NCBI RefSeq assembly: GCF_008831285.2
Contig: NC_045140.1
Span: forward strand, 3,513,528 to 3,577,527
Direction: 5' to 3'
DNA from: Nymphaea colorata
Lineage: Eukaryota; Streptophyta; Magnoliopsida; Nymphaeales; Nymphaeaceae
Length of the DNA: 64,000 nt
Shown here one piece after another: positions 12,479-22,496 of the stretch. The stretch's first letter is position 1. Each line of letters opens with the position of its first letter. The notes beneath the pieces were generated by a model. It saw only the letters and a program-made list of their open reading frames with translations, was not told the DNA's origin and made no database searches. Position numbers and translations under genes: made by a program.

Positions 12479-13726
12479 GTGGGCATTCTAGATTGGGAAT
12501 TTCACTTCATATGAGCAAAACGGCCAATAGACCATAAATTACAGCATATAATTTACTGTGGGAATGCAGAAGTGGATGCACTAGGTAGGTTGCAGCCATG
12601 TTGTGGAGACCAGAAATGAAGGCACAGATCACACACACATCAAGGCCATGTTAAACACTTTCACTAGCATGCTTTGTGAAATGTGGACTAAATAGCTAGA
12701 TGGCATGTGCCTCGGCAGCTTCTCAATTAGACATCATAGAGGATTCTCATATAGGTTTTTTAACAGGAAACTAGCTTGGATTATTCTTCATAGTGAGAAA
12801 ATGATTTTTCTCATTGGATTTTGGTACGACGTGTGGCCTTGATCCTTAGGCGTTGTAAAAGGCCTGCCCTGCTGCAAAGAAATGTATGTTGATCGCATCT
12901 TCATTAGTCTGTCATTTTTCTTTTTCTAAACTTCAGCTACGTGAACAGGGTTCTTGTTGGCCATGTTTTAAGGCTTGGGCAGCCAAAAAAGAACCTATAA
13001 AGTGCTAAACATAGGCACAACATGAAAAGTTGAAAAGGAACTCTTGATCAGGTGTCAGCATGTACACTCTGATGAACAGGAAAGCAATGAATGGAGTGTA
13101 CTTTTTTAGTACTAGTGCCTCCACCACAAAAGAACCAAGCTAGTGACATCAACTTGAATCTTTGATGTCATCTGCACTGAATAGATTAGCAGACAACAAG
13201 TGAATAAACCCTTTCTTATCAAGAAAACGGATATGCTGAAAGAAACAGAAGAATGATGGTCAAAATTCAAGTAAAGGTGAAAGGACGATGCATATAAACG
13301 GTAATCCAAAATTGGAAAAACAGTCAAGTGTTTCCTACAAAGGAGTAAACATCTAGTAGTTTTTCGAATTCTATCAAACACTTTAAGGGCATTTTCCCAC
13401 CGGTCATAGCTTTTGATAAAGACACCCTTAGGTTTAATCGAGACTCGACGACTTTATCATTAATAAAGACTTTAAGCTTCATTCGTAAGTTTAATAGCCA
13501 TTGATGCACTGTTCTTTGACAACTTTTAATAGTCATCGACTCATTCCCACTCCAAGTCCAAGATTGCCCTCTGTGGCGTTTTTAGCTTGGAAAATTTGCA
13601 CCTACCATCAATTATGTGGCTTAGACTATTTAATTAGGCACCGTTATTTTAGGATTTAAATCTTCTTTCAAAGTTTTGAATGACATCCAAATTATGAAAA
13701 TGTTTTAAGCTCCTGATTTCCATTTT
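12479..13726. other. gene-free stretch
   Basis: Two overlapping minus-strand frames (13112-13381, 13324-13536) have no recognisable protein signature. I see nothing else here. Confidence 0.35.
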
Positions 13727-14020
13727 TTTGTGTGGTCTAGTCATTGATCGCAGAAACTTCTACAATAAACCTTTTTTGCGAGTGAAAATAGTAAAATGAA
13801 GACCTCAACTATGGATCTTATGTGACCTAAGATCCTTAATGTGATGAATAATTTATTTTAGTTAAGACATTTTTGCAGGTCTAGTCATTGATCCCTGAGA
13901 TTTCTACAATAACTTAATCTTTCTGCATGTGCAAAACGTAAAATTAAGATTCTACTATGGACATTATATGACCTAAGGTCCTTAATTTAATGAATAGTTG
14001 ATTTTTAAGATATTTTGCCA
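13727..14020. repeat. diverged tandem duplication of about 145 bp
   Basis: Both halves read, in order, ggtctagtcattgat, ttctacaataa, a purine-rich stretch, a tatggac/tatggatc word, gacctaag(a/g)tccttaat and gatgaata/aatgaatag. The copies start near 13731 and 13876. Divergence is high, so the duplication is old. No coding content. Confidence 0.65.
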
Positions 14021-15103
14021 TATCAGTAAAAAAACATCCGAAATCATATCTATAGGTTTAAAATAAGGGCTGGTGGTCGAGCACTCCGTAAGAGGTTGTT
14101 TGAATTCAAGTTCCTGCAGAAGGAAGGGAAATGGGCTTTTCTTTATCTCCCAACACGATCTCTCTCTCTCTCTCTCTATCTCTCTCATATCTAATTTTAC
14201 AAATGGACTTAAGGAATTGTTCTATGCCAAAGAGTTAAAAAAAAAAAACTTAAAAATAGTTTATGTACTCCTGTGTCATATTACTGGCTAGTTACTTTGA
14301 ACTCAAAATCTGTCAGCCTAGACGGTTGTGTTAGCTTTGGTTCTGGTTGTCATAGTTGATGTTGGACGCTCTTAAACTTGAAAATGGTCTTCTATCAAGG
14401 ATTTTGAGAAATCCCAAGAGTTCAAGTACTAGTATATTATGCTGCTAGTTGCTTTGGTAGCAATGGGCTGGCCAGTCCATGTCGTTTATGTGAGACAAAA
14501 CCAGCCTCACAGCTGCACCATTATATGAGAACCATGTCATGAAGGTTCTTCCAAGCGCACCACTGGGTCATGCTTGCAGGTTCCCTTGGACATAATGTTC
14601 CCTATGTCTCTGTTAAATTGCATGAAGATGGCAGGTAAGTTGTGTTGTTCATTTAATTTGCATGTACTAATTGCTATTTATCCTGAATCTTTTCATAGCT
14701 CTTTTTATGCTTTTTATGTGGTTTTGATTACATTGCCGAGCTTGAGGCTCAGAATAATATTATCAGACCTACCTGCATGTTAACATGCGAGAGTTCATCT
14801 GAGTTGCTCCTTCTGAACTTGGAGGAAGATAAACTTAAATTTTTTTCACGAAGCTGCCACTATTCTTCGTTTTCAGTGGTGTCTTTCAGCTGGTTGTCTT
14901 CTATTTCTCTTCTTCTTGTCGTTTGAAAGCGTAAAAGGTAAGTTTTGCTGTTCTATGATTGTTAAGAGGTAAGTTTCAGTATGTGTATGGCTTCTGTTCT
15001 GTTGTTACAAATTACAATGGTGTGAATTAAGTTCTGCTGCATGAAAGTTCTGGTTTGGCTTTGAGTTCTGAAAAATATGTGGTCATTTCCTTTTACATGG
15101 ACA
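14021..15103. other. gene-free stretch with a CT microsatellite
   Basis: A (tc)n run lies at 14158-14187. A SINE-like head may be present at about 14068-14110 (ggtggtcgagcactcc, then gaattcaagttcc). The rest shows no supported gene. Confidence 0.35.
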
Positions 15104-15566
15104 GTCTCATGCTGATGTACTAAAATCTTTGCTTGGATGGAATTCTACTGAGTTTCCAGTTAAATATCTTGGCCCCCCCAATGTTTGCAGGTAACCTTAA
15201 ACTTGAATGGTGGGAGTATTTGATTTTAAAAGTTACTACAAAACTTGTGGCATGGAAATCTCCTTTGCTTTCTTATGTTAGTTAACTAAGTTTTACTTAG
15301 ATTTATTATTACTCAGATGGTTCATTTCTGGTGTGTTCTTAAGAAAATCAGTTCTCTTATAGACAGATTTTTGTGGGGTGGTGATGGAGATAGGAGAAAA
15401 TTTCATTAAGTCTCATGGACTGTTCTCTGTCGGCCAGTTCTTGAAGGTGGGGTTAATCTTTTACATTTTTCAGACCTTAATCGATCTTGTTTGCCTGGTT
15501 GGGTACCTAAAAGGGTATTCAGGATTCCGCTAAACTCCTTGCATCTTGTTCGCAATAGCATTTGGT
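15104..15566 (+). pseudogene. decayed LINE reverse-transcriptase fragment
   Basis: Translation in shifting frames gives the order of conserved blocks seen in the C-terminal half of plant L1-type reverse transcriptases: FPVKYLG (near 15155), LVAWKSPLLSY (near 15248), DRFLWGG (near 15363), a VSWTVLCRP-like block (near 15408) and a LNRSCL-like block (near 15478). Several frameshifts and stops separate them, so the copy is dead. The endonuclease half is not visible. The assignment rests on motif order and spacing rather than an alignment. Confidence 0.7.
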
Positions 15567-15659
15567 AATATATATATACATCATTATATCACAAACTTAT
15601 GGAAAGCAAACCCTTTAATGTTTCAACTTGTTAGACTTTTCGGATCAAGATAATATTTA

Positions 15660-16117
15660 TAGAGTTGATCTGTTAAAAATATAAGACAGACTAATTAAGA
15701 AATTTTTAGTATCGATGTACGGATATCGACAGATTGAATTTGAATTGGATATACTATTAACCATATCCGTTTTTTCAGATATTCAAATATTTGGATTCAA
15801 ATACGAACAAGGAAAAGTCAGATACGAATCTAAATCCAAAAACTAATTTCACAATCTGAATCCAAATTTTAAACTGAATTTGGTCAATTTTTAAAACTGT
15901 AAGAGCATTGGATATGGATATTTATCTAAAAATAAATTCGATCTGAATCCGTATCTGAATCCAATCAGATATTTATGTATATCTGAATCTGATTGGATGT
16001 TGTTTCTGAATCTGATTTGATTTCTTAGTCGGATATCAAGTAGTTTTATATATCTGACTTTTTCAAAAAGGTTTGGTCGGATATGTGATCCAAGTAGGAT
16101 ATATTGACATCCCTAAC
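15660..16117. mobile_element. family C AT-rich element, second copy
   Basis: The right end atattgacatccctaac (16101-16117) matches the terminal sequence of the family C copies near 10904 and 63813. Internal words such as ggatatggatatttatc, gaatccgtatctgaat and aatctgattgga are shared with the 63.4-63.8 kb copy. The left end is blurred. Confidence 0.5.
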
Positions 16118-16890
16118 TGGATGGAATAAAGCTTCCTTTGCCTCGTTGTACTAGGCGTAAGAAACATAAAAACCCACTTTCTTAAGCGTGTTTCATAAGT
16201 GAAAAGTGAGGCTTTTAAGAGTCGTGGAGTTAGAAGGGAGCTTACTCTGCAACCAAAACACAAGGCCCTTAGAGAGAAGCTAATTTCCTTTTTTAATATT
16301 GTGTTCCTTGAATCTTAAGGAAAGCACACTCCCATTAGAAGTTTAGATGGAAGTTTGAGATTCCCATCGTGATTCCTAATAGAACCAACCTCGTTTCCTA
16401 ATTTTTTTAATCCATCCTTGCTCAAACTCAAAACTTATCTGTTACAAAAAGGTTGGAGCTTCAAACTTGAATATTTTATCTTTGTTAGTAAGAAAAGTTA
16501 TCTTTTTGGCTTCCTAGTTGTTTCTTACTTCCAATGAACATGTGTCTTGCCTATACTTTTGCACGGCTTCTGCCACACTCAGTTTTAAGCCTTTCATGAT
16601 CCTGACATTCATTTCCTTCTATAGATTTCAGTAAGACATCCCACCCTCCCCTCGCACTTTGAGAATGTTTTTCTTTTAACCTGTTTATTGCTAATTTAGG
16701 CTTGGTAGAAATTTTGTGTCACATTTGTTCACCTGGTAAGGTCATGAAGATATCCATTTATTTTGTACAGCAAGATTGACCATTATTTTGTGAATGGAAA
16801 ATGAATTGTTGATCTTCGTTATAACATTTTAGTTGAGTCTTAAGGTAATTATAAGAGATTTTTCTGATATAGAGTGAGCAGAAGAAATAT
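16118..16890. other. gene-free stretch
   Basis: Nothing recognisable on either strand. Confidence 0.3.
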
Positions 16891-17130
16891 TTCATCCGAC
16901 TACCCAGAGAAAACTGAAGCTTCCACCCAATCCCTCTACCTCATAGGGCACAGGGTTTGTTTTTTGGTGTTTCGGAATGTCACTTCCACCTTGCTTCAAC
17001 TTCCACATCAACGATCCCCTTTTGCAGCACAAAGAGTTGTTGTCCCACTGATACAAAATATAAATCGACTGTCTATCAGCCCCTGCCCTGACTGTTGCAT
17101 CGACTCCTTTAGGGGACAAGAGCTTCTTCT
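16891..17130. repeat. dispersed repeat, copy 1 of a degenerate pair
   Basis: This stretch shares a series of words, in order, with 19670-19870: caccca/actcaaccctctac, then ccaccttgcttcaactt/ccaccatgcttcaactt, then tgcagcacaaag/tatagcacagaaag, then cactgttgcatcgactcc/gtccattgcaccaac. The two are clearly related but diverged, and the family is not identified. Confidence 0.45.
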
Positions 17131-17960
17131 GATCATTTAGTGATATTATCCAAGGCTCAAATTTCTGCTACTGGACAAGAAAAGGGAGTATATTGATATA
17201 TATCTGGGATTTTGGAATATGGATATTCCTAGTTGTTTACCATTTCTTGGAAAAGGCAGGCTGCTAAGGTGGATGGTTTCCCTATCATCAGTTATATTTG
17301 AAAGCTAGAAATTAAGTTCCTGAGATAAGGGACGTGCCAACCAAAGAATTGGGAATAATGTGACTTTACTTCAAAGCTCTTCTAGACGAATCAACCCAAT
17401 GGAGATTGTACTGATCCTCTAGCTGAAGGAAAAAGATAGTAAGGAGCTCATTCAAGTGATAGCTTAAGATGACTATATTATATTCGTGGTGACAAAAAAA
17501 GTTAGATTCGTTGCCTTCTTGAAGGCAACGTGGACACTAGCTTTTTGGAGGAACATGCCATGCGTTTGGTACCATTGAAAAGAAATCAAAGTCGTACGAA
17601 TATATGAAAGCTCATTCTCTTCTTGAATAAGAGTAGCAAATTCGTTAGCTTTAGAATAGTTTGGTTTCACACTTTTACTTTTCCCTTACATCTTGCCTCC
17701 TATCATTGCTCCTCTACATTTAGATATCTGCATGCTTCCCAGGAGGTTGTTTTTCAAAACTCCTTTTCTATGCATAACAAACTCCATCTTATACACTATC
17801 AAGGAGAGGTGAAGCCATCCTCTCCATTCTTTGAGTTGAAAAATCTCCCTTAGGAAGACTTCCTTCAATAAACTTGACCAACTTGTTGAAGAAAACATTA
17901 ATGCTCCAGAAAGTTCAAATTAGATGAAATCGCAACTACTATTGCACTTTTAGTTATCCA
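17131..17960. other. gene-free stretch
   Basis: Frames at 17473-17670, 17623-17853 and 17686-17898 overlap one another on both strands without any motif. No gene is supported. Confidence 0.3.
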
Positions 17961-18470
17961 GAACCAGGGGCAGTGCCAAATTTTTTTTTTTATGGGGCAC
18001 AAAATATATGGTTAACAAATTTTCAGTTGGCCATGAGACAGTGACGACCCGAGTCTCGTGGGATTTCCTTATATAACTGGACCAAGGTCCACTCAAATTC
18101 AACACTGAATTAAGGTTTCAAGGAGTTGATTCTGTGGGGTGTACGCCTCACGTAGACCCCAGGCATCTCCACCCCGGTCGAGAGCTGTCTTTTAGTTAAT
18201 AGAGAGCCCCTGAACCTACCCTTGTTTTTTCATGTGGAAGTGAAGGAGGTTATCTTCTAGGTGAGCGAGCAGTTAACGATCCACGACCGAGAAAAGAAGC
18301 CTAAAGACTTTCTCATTCCCCCTACCTGTAGGGATGGCAGTGGTGACATTTAAGGATTCAACACATCGGGATAACACTTACAAGAATTGAACTAGAGGCC
18401 TACTTTTTCACATACCCTTAGCCGGACCAGCTTTGCTATGCCCCTTGAAGCAAAAGAGGTTGTCTAGGCT
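17961..18470 (-). repeat. TE debris: truncated family-B-like end plus a minus-strand SINE-like unit
   Basis: At 17964-18040 ccaggggcagtgcca resembles one end of the ggggc(a/g)gagcca families. At about 18230-18465 the minus strand reads tagcaaagctggtccggc (box-A-like, from about 18440) then agttcaattct (box-B-like, about 18385), followed by a body that resembles 36128-36300. Pol III box order supports a SINE. The boundaries are approximate. Confidence 0.4.
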
Positions 18471-19669
18471 ATTTAATTTTATCAAGAAGAAGCCCTTTAT
18501 CAGACATGCCCCACTTCCTGCTTCCCAACATCTTCTCTACATGCTACCTATCATCGGCGATAAGTGTTTTTTGTTGTAGTACTATACTCCACATGAAATG
18601 GAGTATTCAGGATATTGTATGGTGATAATGACTGTGACCAGCTAATGACCACGTTTTATGTTTCTTTCGTACATTCCCTCCTCAAGTTCGGACCCTAAGG
18701 TTTCAGAGTATATATATATATATTCAATGAAGACCAAAGTTGTACCTTATTCCCAAGAAAAGAAGTCAAGTATGAATTATTCGTAAGCTATGTAAGCTAG
18801 TGGCTAATGCTATCTAAAAAACACTCCTCGTGCCACCTTTGAGGCTTTTAACTCATTCGCAAGTTGGCTATGGAGGGAGTGCATTATTGGATTTAGAGAT
18901 TGGATTTGATGCCAAATCTAGTCCATGATGATCTAATATTGCCTTCCTTGAGCTCGGTTTGGATTTGGATCTTTCTAAAGATCACTCCAATATACATAAA
19001 ATCACGTCTAACTTCTTACTTAATTGAATTTCAGATCTAACGAAATTTGGGGTCACGAGAGATAAATTTCAAAGAACAGACAAATAATTAAGCAAATAAA
19101 TGCTGCAACACAGCCTCATACAATTCAAATGTTATGGCATTAACGACTGAACTGGAGCAAATACTAATGTACACTTAGTTGAGGAGAGTTTTATCACCAA
19201 AAGGGAAAAAAATCTTTTCAAATGTATTGTCAACATGATAGGGAATCCGCCAGCGGTTCCAAATGCCTCTACTTTCCAAACAATGACAGCCCATTGATAC
19301 TCCAACTTTAATAATGGACTACACCTGAAGTTACAAAAGGCACTTTCATGATATGAACACAGAGAAAGGAAAAGGGCCCGAGCATGGGATGCTCTCTTAT
19401 CTTCATATAATTAGAAACAGTTCAAACATGCACTCACCACTTCATAACTAATTCCAACTAAAGGAATCATCACATTTTTCTATTTTCCTAATCTAAGCCT
19501 AACGTTCTTTGACAACCCTCATATTCAAACCAGTGTATTAAGTCGTTATTCCTTAATAAGAATAAAATCATTACCATTTGCGAGCTGACTGACCATTTAA
19601 CTTTAGTTTATACATAAGCACAAGCATGGGTCCTTGATGTTTTTCTGGATTTTCCACTACATGGTAGAA
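18471..19669. other. gene-free stretch
   Basis: A short TA run lies at 18711-18723. Nothing else is recognised. Confidence 0.3.
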
Positions 19670-19870
19670 GGTTCGACCTTCACTCAACCCTCTACATATC
19701 CTCCTTTTTGTGCTTAGGTGTGTTGCGCCCACCATGCTTCAACTTACGTGTCATCGGCTCATTTTTTATAGCACAGAAAGCTGACACCTCTGAGATTCAA
19801 AATGAAAACTAGCCACCTATTAGCCTCCACGCCGTCCATTGCACCAACTTTCTCGAGAACTGGTTCGTAA
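19670..19870. repeat. dispersed repeat, copy 2 of a degenerate pair
   Basis: The partner of 16891-17130, with the same ordered words (cactcaaccctctac, ccaccatgcttcaactt, tagcacagaaag, ccattgcacc). Unknown class. Confidence 0.45.
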
Positions 19871-19986
19871 TGTAGCCTCCATTTGACAGATGGGTACCAA
19901 TTCCTTGACTCTTTCAACTTGAAAAACCTTTATTCGAATTAATCATCTACTCAGGTAGACCAAGCTCTTGATCATGTGCCGTGGCA

Positions 19987-19996
19987 TTTATATATG
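19987..19996 (+). promoter_or_regulatory. possible TATA box for the 20204 gene
   Basis: Tttatatatg lies about 210 bases ahead of the start codon at 20204, which would put the transcription start near 20020-20030 and leave a leader of roughly 180 bases. This is positional inference only; AT-rich sequence produces such matches by chance. Confidence 0.3.
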
Positions 19997-20203
19997 AACA
20001 GTTTTCATGAAAATTGAAAGCTGAAAGGCACTTTTTCATATTAGGTGCTAATATTTAATCTCCCCAAAGAAATTTTTTCGAAAATAAATACCACAAGCTA
20101 CTCATTGAAACCCATCGCATTGAAGTTCTCGAAGAAAAGAGGCGGCTCGGATCGAGGTTCCCACCGCTTGCAGCTCTCACTTATTGATAGTCTGTGAGCA
20201 AAA

Positions 20204-20494
20204 ATGAGAAAACAAGGTAACCATGGCCGCCATGTGACTTTCTCAAAAGACTGCAACGTTCCTCATGGTCCGAGCAAAGTTGATGATCTGAAGGCCAGAG
20301 AGGACCGCTATCTTGCTCACATCAAGCATGAGCTGACATTTGAAGGCGTCGAAGAGCAGGTGATGACGCCAGAAGCTCACCACAGTGGAAGCACGTCCCA
20401 TCGTCATGGGGATGTAGACATGGAAGCTGGGGACTTCATCAGCCGCATGCGCCAGAAGATGGCAATGGAAAGGCTCAATACCATCAAGGCCTAA
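20204..20494 (+). CDS. small hypothetical plant protein, 96 aa, intronless
   Basis: The single-exon frame runs from an ATG (context gcaaaaatgag) to taa. The product is hydrophilic and His-rich, with no signal peptide or membrane segment. The N-terminus is basic (MRKQGNHGRHVTF). A central charged segment, DDLKAREDRYLAHIKHEL, is likely helical, and the C-terminus reads EAGDFISRMRQKMAMERL. That last helix, an acidic residue, then FI, then basic and Met/Leu positions, resembles the C-terminal motif of DUF761 (cotton-fibre-expressed) and related small plant proteins; this is suggestive only. The codon pattern and clean frame differ from the noise frames nearby, and the frame is flanked by ordinary non-coding sequence. 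A GT microsatellite (20525-20540) follows in the presumed 3' UTR. Function unknown. Alternatively it could be the last exon of a longer gene. Confidence 0.6.
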   Translation: MRKQGNHGRHVTFSKDCNVPHGPSKVDDLKAREDRYLAHIKHELTFEGVEEQVMTPEAHHSGSTSHRHGDVDMEAGDFISRMRQKMAMERLNTIKA

Positions 20495-20525
20495 CTTCAA
20501 ATCTCTCATGTATGTTGATCAATAT

Positions 20526-20540
20526 GTGTGTGTGTGTGTT
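20526..20540. repeat. (TG)n microsatellite
   Basis: A short gtgtgtgtgt run just behind the 96-residue gene. Confidence 0.8.
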
Positions 20541-20823
20541 TTGGCTTAATGCCACATAATAAGAGCTGATGCTAATGCAATATATATATACCCACATCTT
20601 TGCTTATCATCTGCCTGGCCCCTTTGGTGATTAATTTGGGTATTTTTTTTTCCATTCCTTTCTTTTCAAGTTAGAGGGTTGATTGGTTTTTGTCATGAGT
20701 GAAGGTCAAATGATTGTTGGCACAACGAATGATGTGAGCATTAGTAAGCGGTCAGTTTTTATTTTGAATTTTTAAAACGCCAACCTTTTGTACTGCAAAA
20801 GAGAGTTACCGACGTGCAAGTTA

Positions 20824-20944
20824 AAACGCCGTGAAACCCAAGACACTGACAATACGCCCTATAGCGACGAAGGGTTGGGTGGAAACGCCGCGAAACCCAA
20901 AACACTGACAATAAGTCCTACAGTGACGAGGAGTTGGGTGGAAG
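20824..20944. repeat. two-copy 59-bp tandem duplication
   Basis: Both copies read acgccg(t/c)gaaaccca(a)(g/a)ac, then actgacaata, then tatagcgacga/acagtgacgag, then gttgggtgg. The copies start near 20826 and 20885. There are several substitutions and no indels. Not part of any supported gene. Confidence 0.8.
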
Positions 20945-22160
20945 CTCCGACTGTAGGTCTTATGGTCTGATATGAAAATTAAGGTTAGATATGATCGTGG
21001 CATGCAAAGTACGGCTTCGTGTATTTTTTTCATGAATGAATCCATCGACCAAGGTTACAAAAACAGCCTCCCAAATTGATTCGGTACTCGATATTAATGG
21101 TAAGGCCGCTATATGTATACGTGATTTTAAAACATTTTTAAAGGTTCTCCTATTTTATGTAATTATTATATATATTTTTTGCAAATAAATGTAATAATAT
21201 TAGTTGTCCACTCACAACTGATCAATTAAGCTGAGCGGTTGAATTGGCTCATCACCACATGGCACCCTCGCTGATCTGATTCAAAACTTGTTTTTTATGA
21301 CAATCAGTTCAATATGTGACAGGAGATCAGGGTGTGGTTGTACTCATCTATGATCCAAAATCTTGATTTCTACATTTTCATGTTTGGGCTTTTAACTTTT
21401 AAGTACCGGATTGTGCTCCTTGCATTGTTATATGAGAGCCAAATTAACATTTTTGGAAATATGAACAGGCGAAATGTTTTTTTGAGCCCACACCAGCCCC
21501 CTTGCTCCTCTCTTGTTGGGAAAGGACGCTGTGGTCTACTGTTTAAATAATTAAGATAGAGAGGAAGCATGACTGATTCGGCAAAAAATCATGCAAAACG
21601 TTATAGGTGAACACCGAAACCCTAGAATGCAAGACTGCATTGGTACCTTCTGCACCGGTCAATGTGACATGAAATTTCATTTTCTTTCATTTCTACGACA
21701 CTGGGCACTGGGCTGGCTTGATTATCAAAAGAGCTTTGCAGGCCTCACTGAAAGCAAAGAGTGTGTAAATAGAGACAAGGAGGAGGAAAACTTGCAATGC
21801 GCTGTTTCATTCACTTAGAAATACAATATATTACAGAAGAAGATACGCAAAGAGATTGACGTGACCATACATTATAGAAGAAGATACGCAAAGAGATTGA
21901 CTCAACTTTATTTGTATAGGATGACCAATGCCTCATATAAGAATTCAAATGCTGACTACCTCAAACGCATAATCTCCAATATAACACTTAGACCGATAAA
22001 AAATACTCCAAATAAACAAGAATAAACAAATGGTTCTAGTAAGTAAAAGAAAAAACTATACAGAAACAAAGAAACATGCTCTCCCTTTCAATTCAAATCA
22101 TTGGTCGTCCTTAATGCCAACTGTGTCGTGGTAGACACAGACTTCTTTTTTTTGAATAGT
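20945..22160. other. intergenic stretch upstream of PCH2
   Basis: It contains a roughly 42-bp duplication at about 21829-21900 (agaagaagatacgcaaaga twice). Three frames (21332-21550, 21591-21818 and the minus-strand 21370-21570) have no recognisable motif. No gene is supported. Confidence 0.35.
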
Positions 22161-22440
22161 ACAACTTCAACCAAAACGCATACTTTCGGTCCATGTGACC
22201 AAATATTTCTTCGGCTCTCCCAAAGAAAACACAAGCAATGCTTATAAAATGGATCGGGTTATTCGGGTTCTACGTCAAAGATCCGAACCGTCAGTTACCA
22301 GAAGCTCTGAACTCATACCTCGGACGCTCGTCTCCCGCCCAAATTTCGAAAGGGATAAAAGGGTGAGGGGTTTTCCACACGCATTCTGCTTCGCTCCCCC
22401 ACTTCCTTCCCTCTTCTTCTCCGAGCTCAAGGAATCCTCT

Positions 22441-22496
22441 CCACAGACACACACAGAGAGAGAAAAAGAGAGCGCGCGCGCGAGAGAGAGAGAGAG
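22441..22496 (+). repeat. GA/CA/GC-rich microsatellite in the PCH2 leader
   Basis: Runs of ca, then ga, then gc, then ga lead directly into the PCH2 start codon (gagagagATGAG). GA tracts in plant 5' UTRs are common and can bind BBR/BPC-type factors; a role here is inference. Confidence 0.8.
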
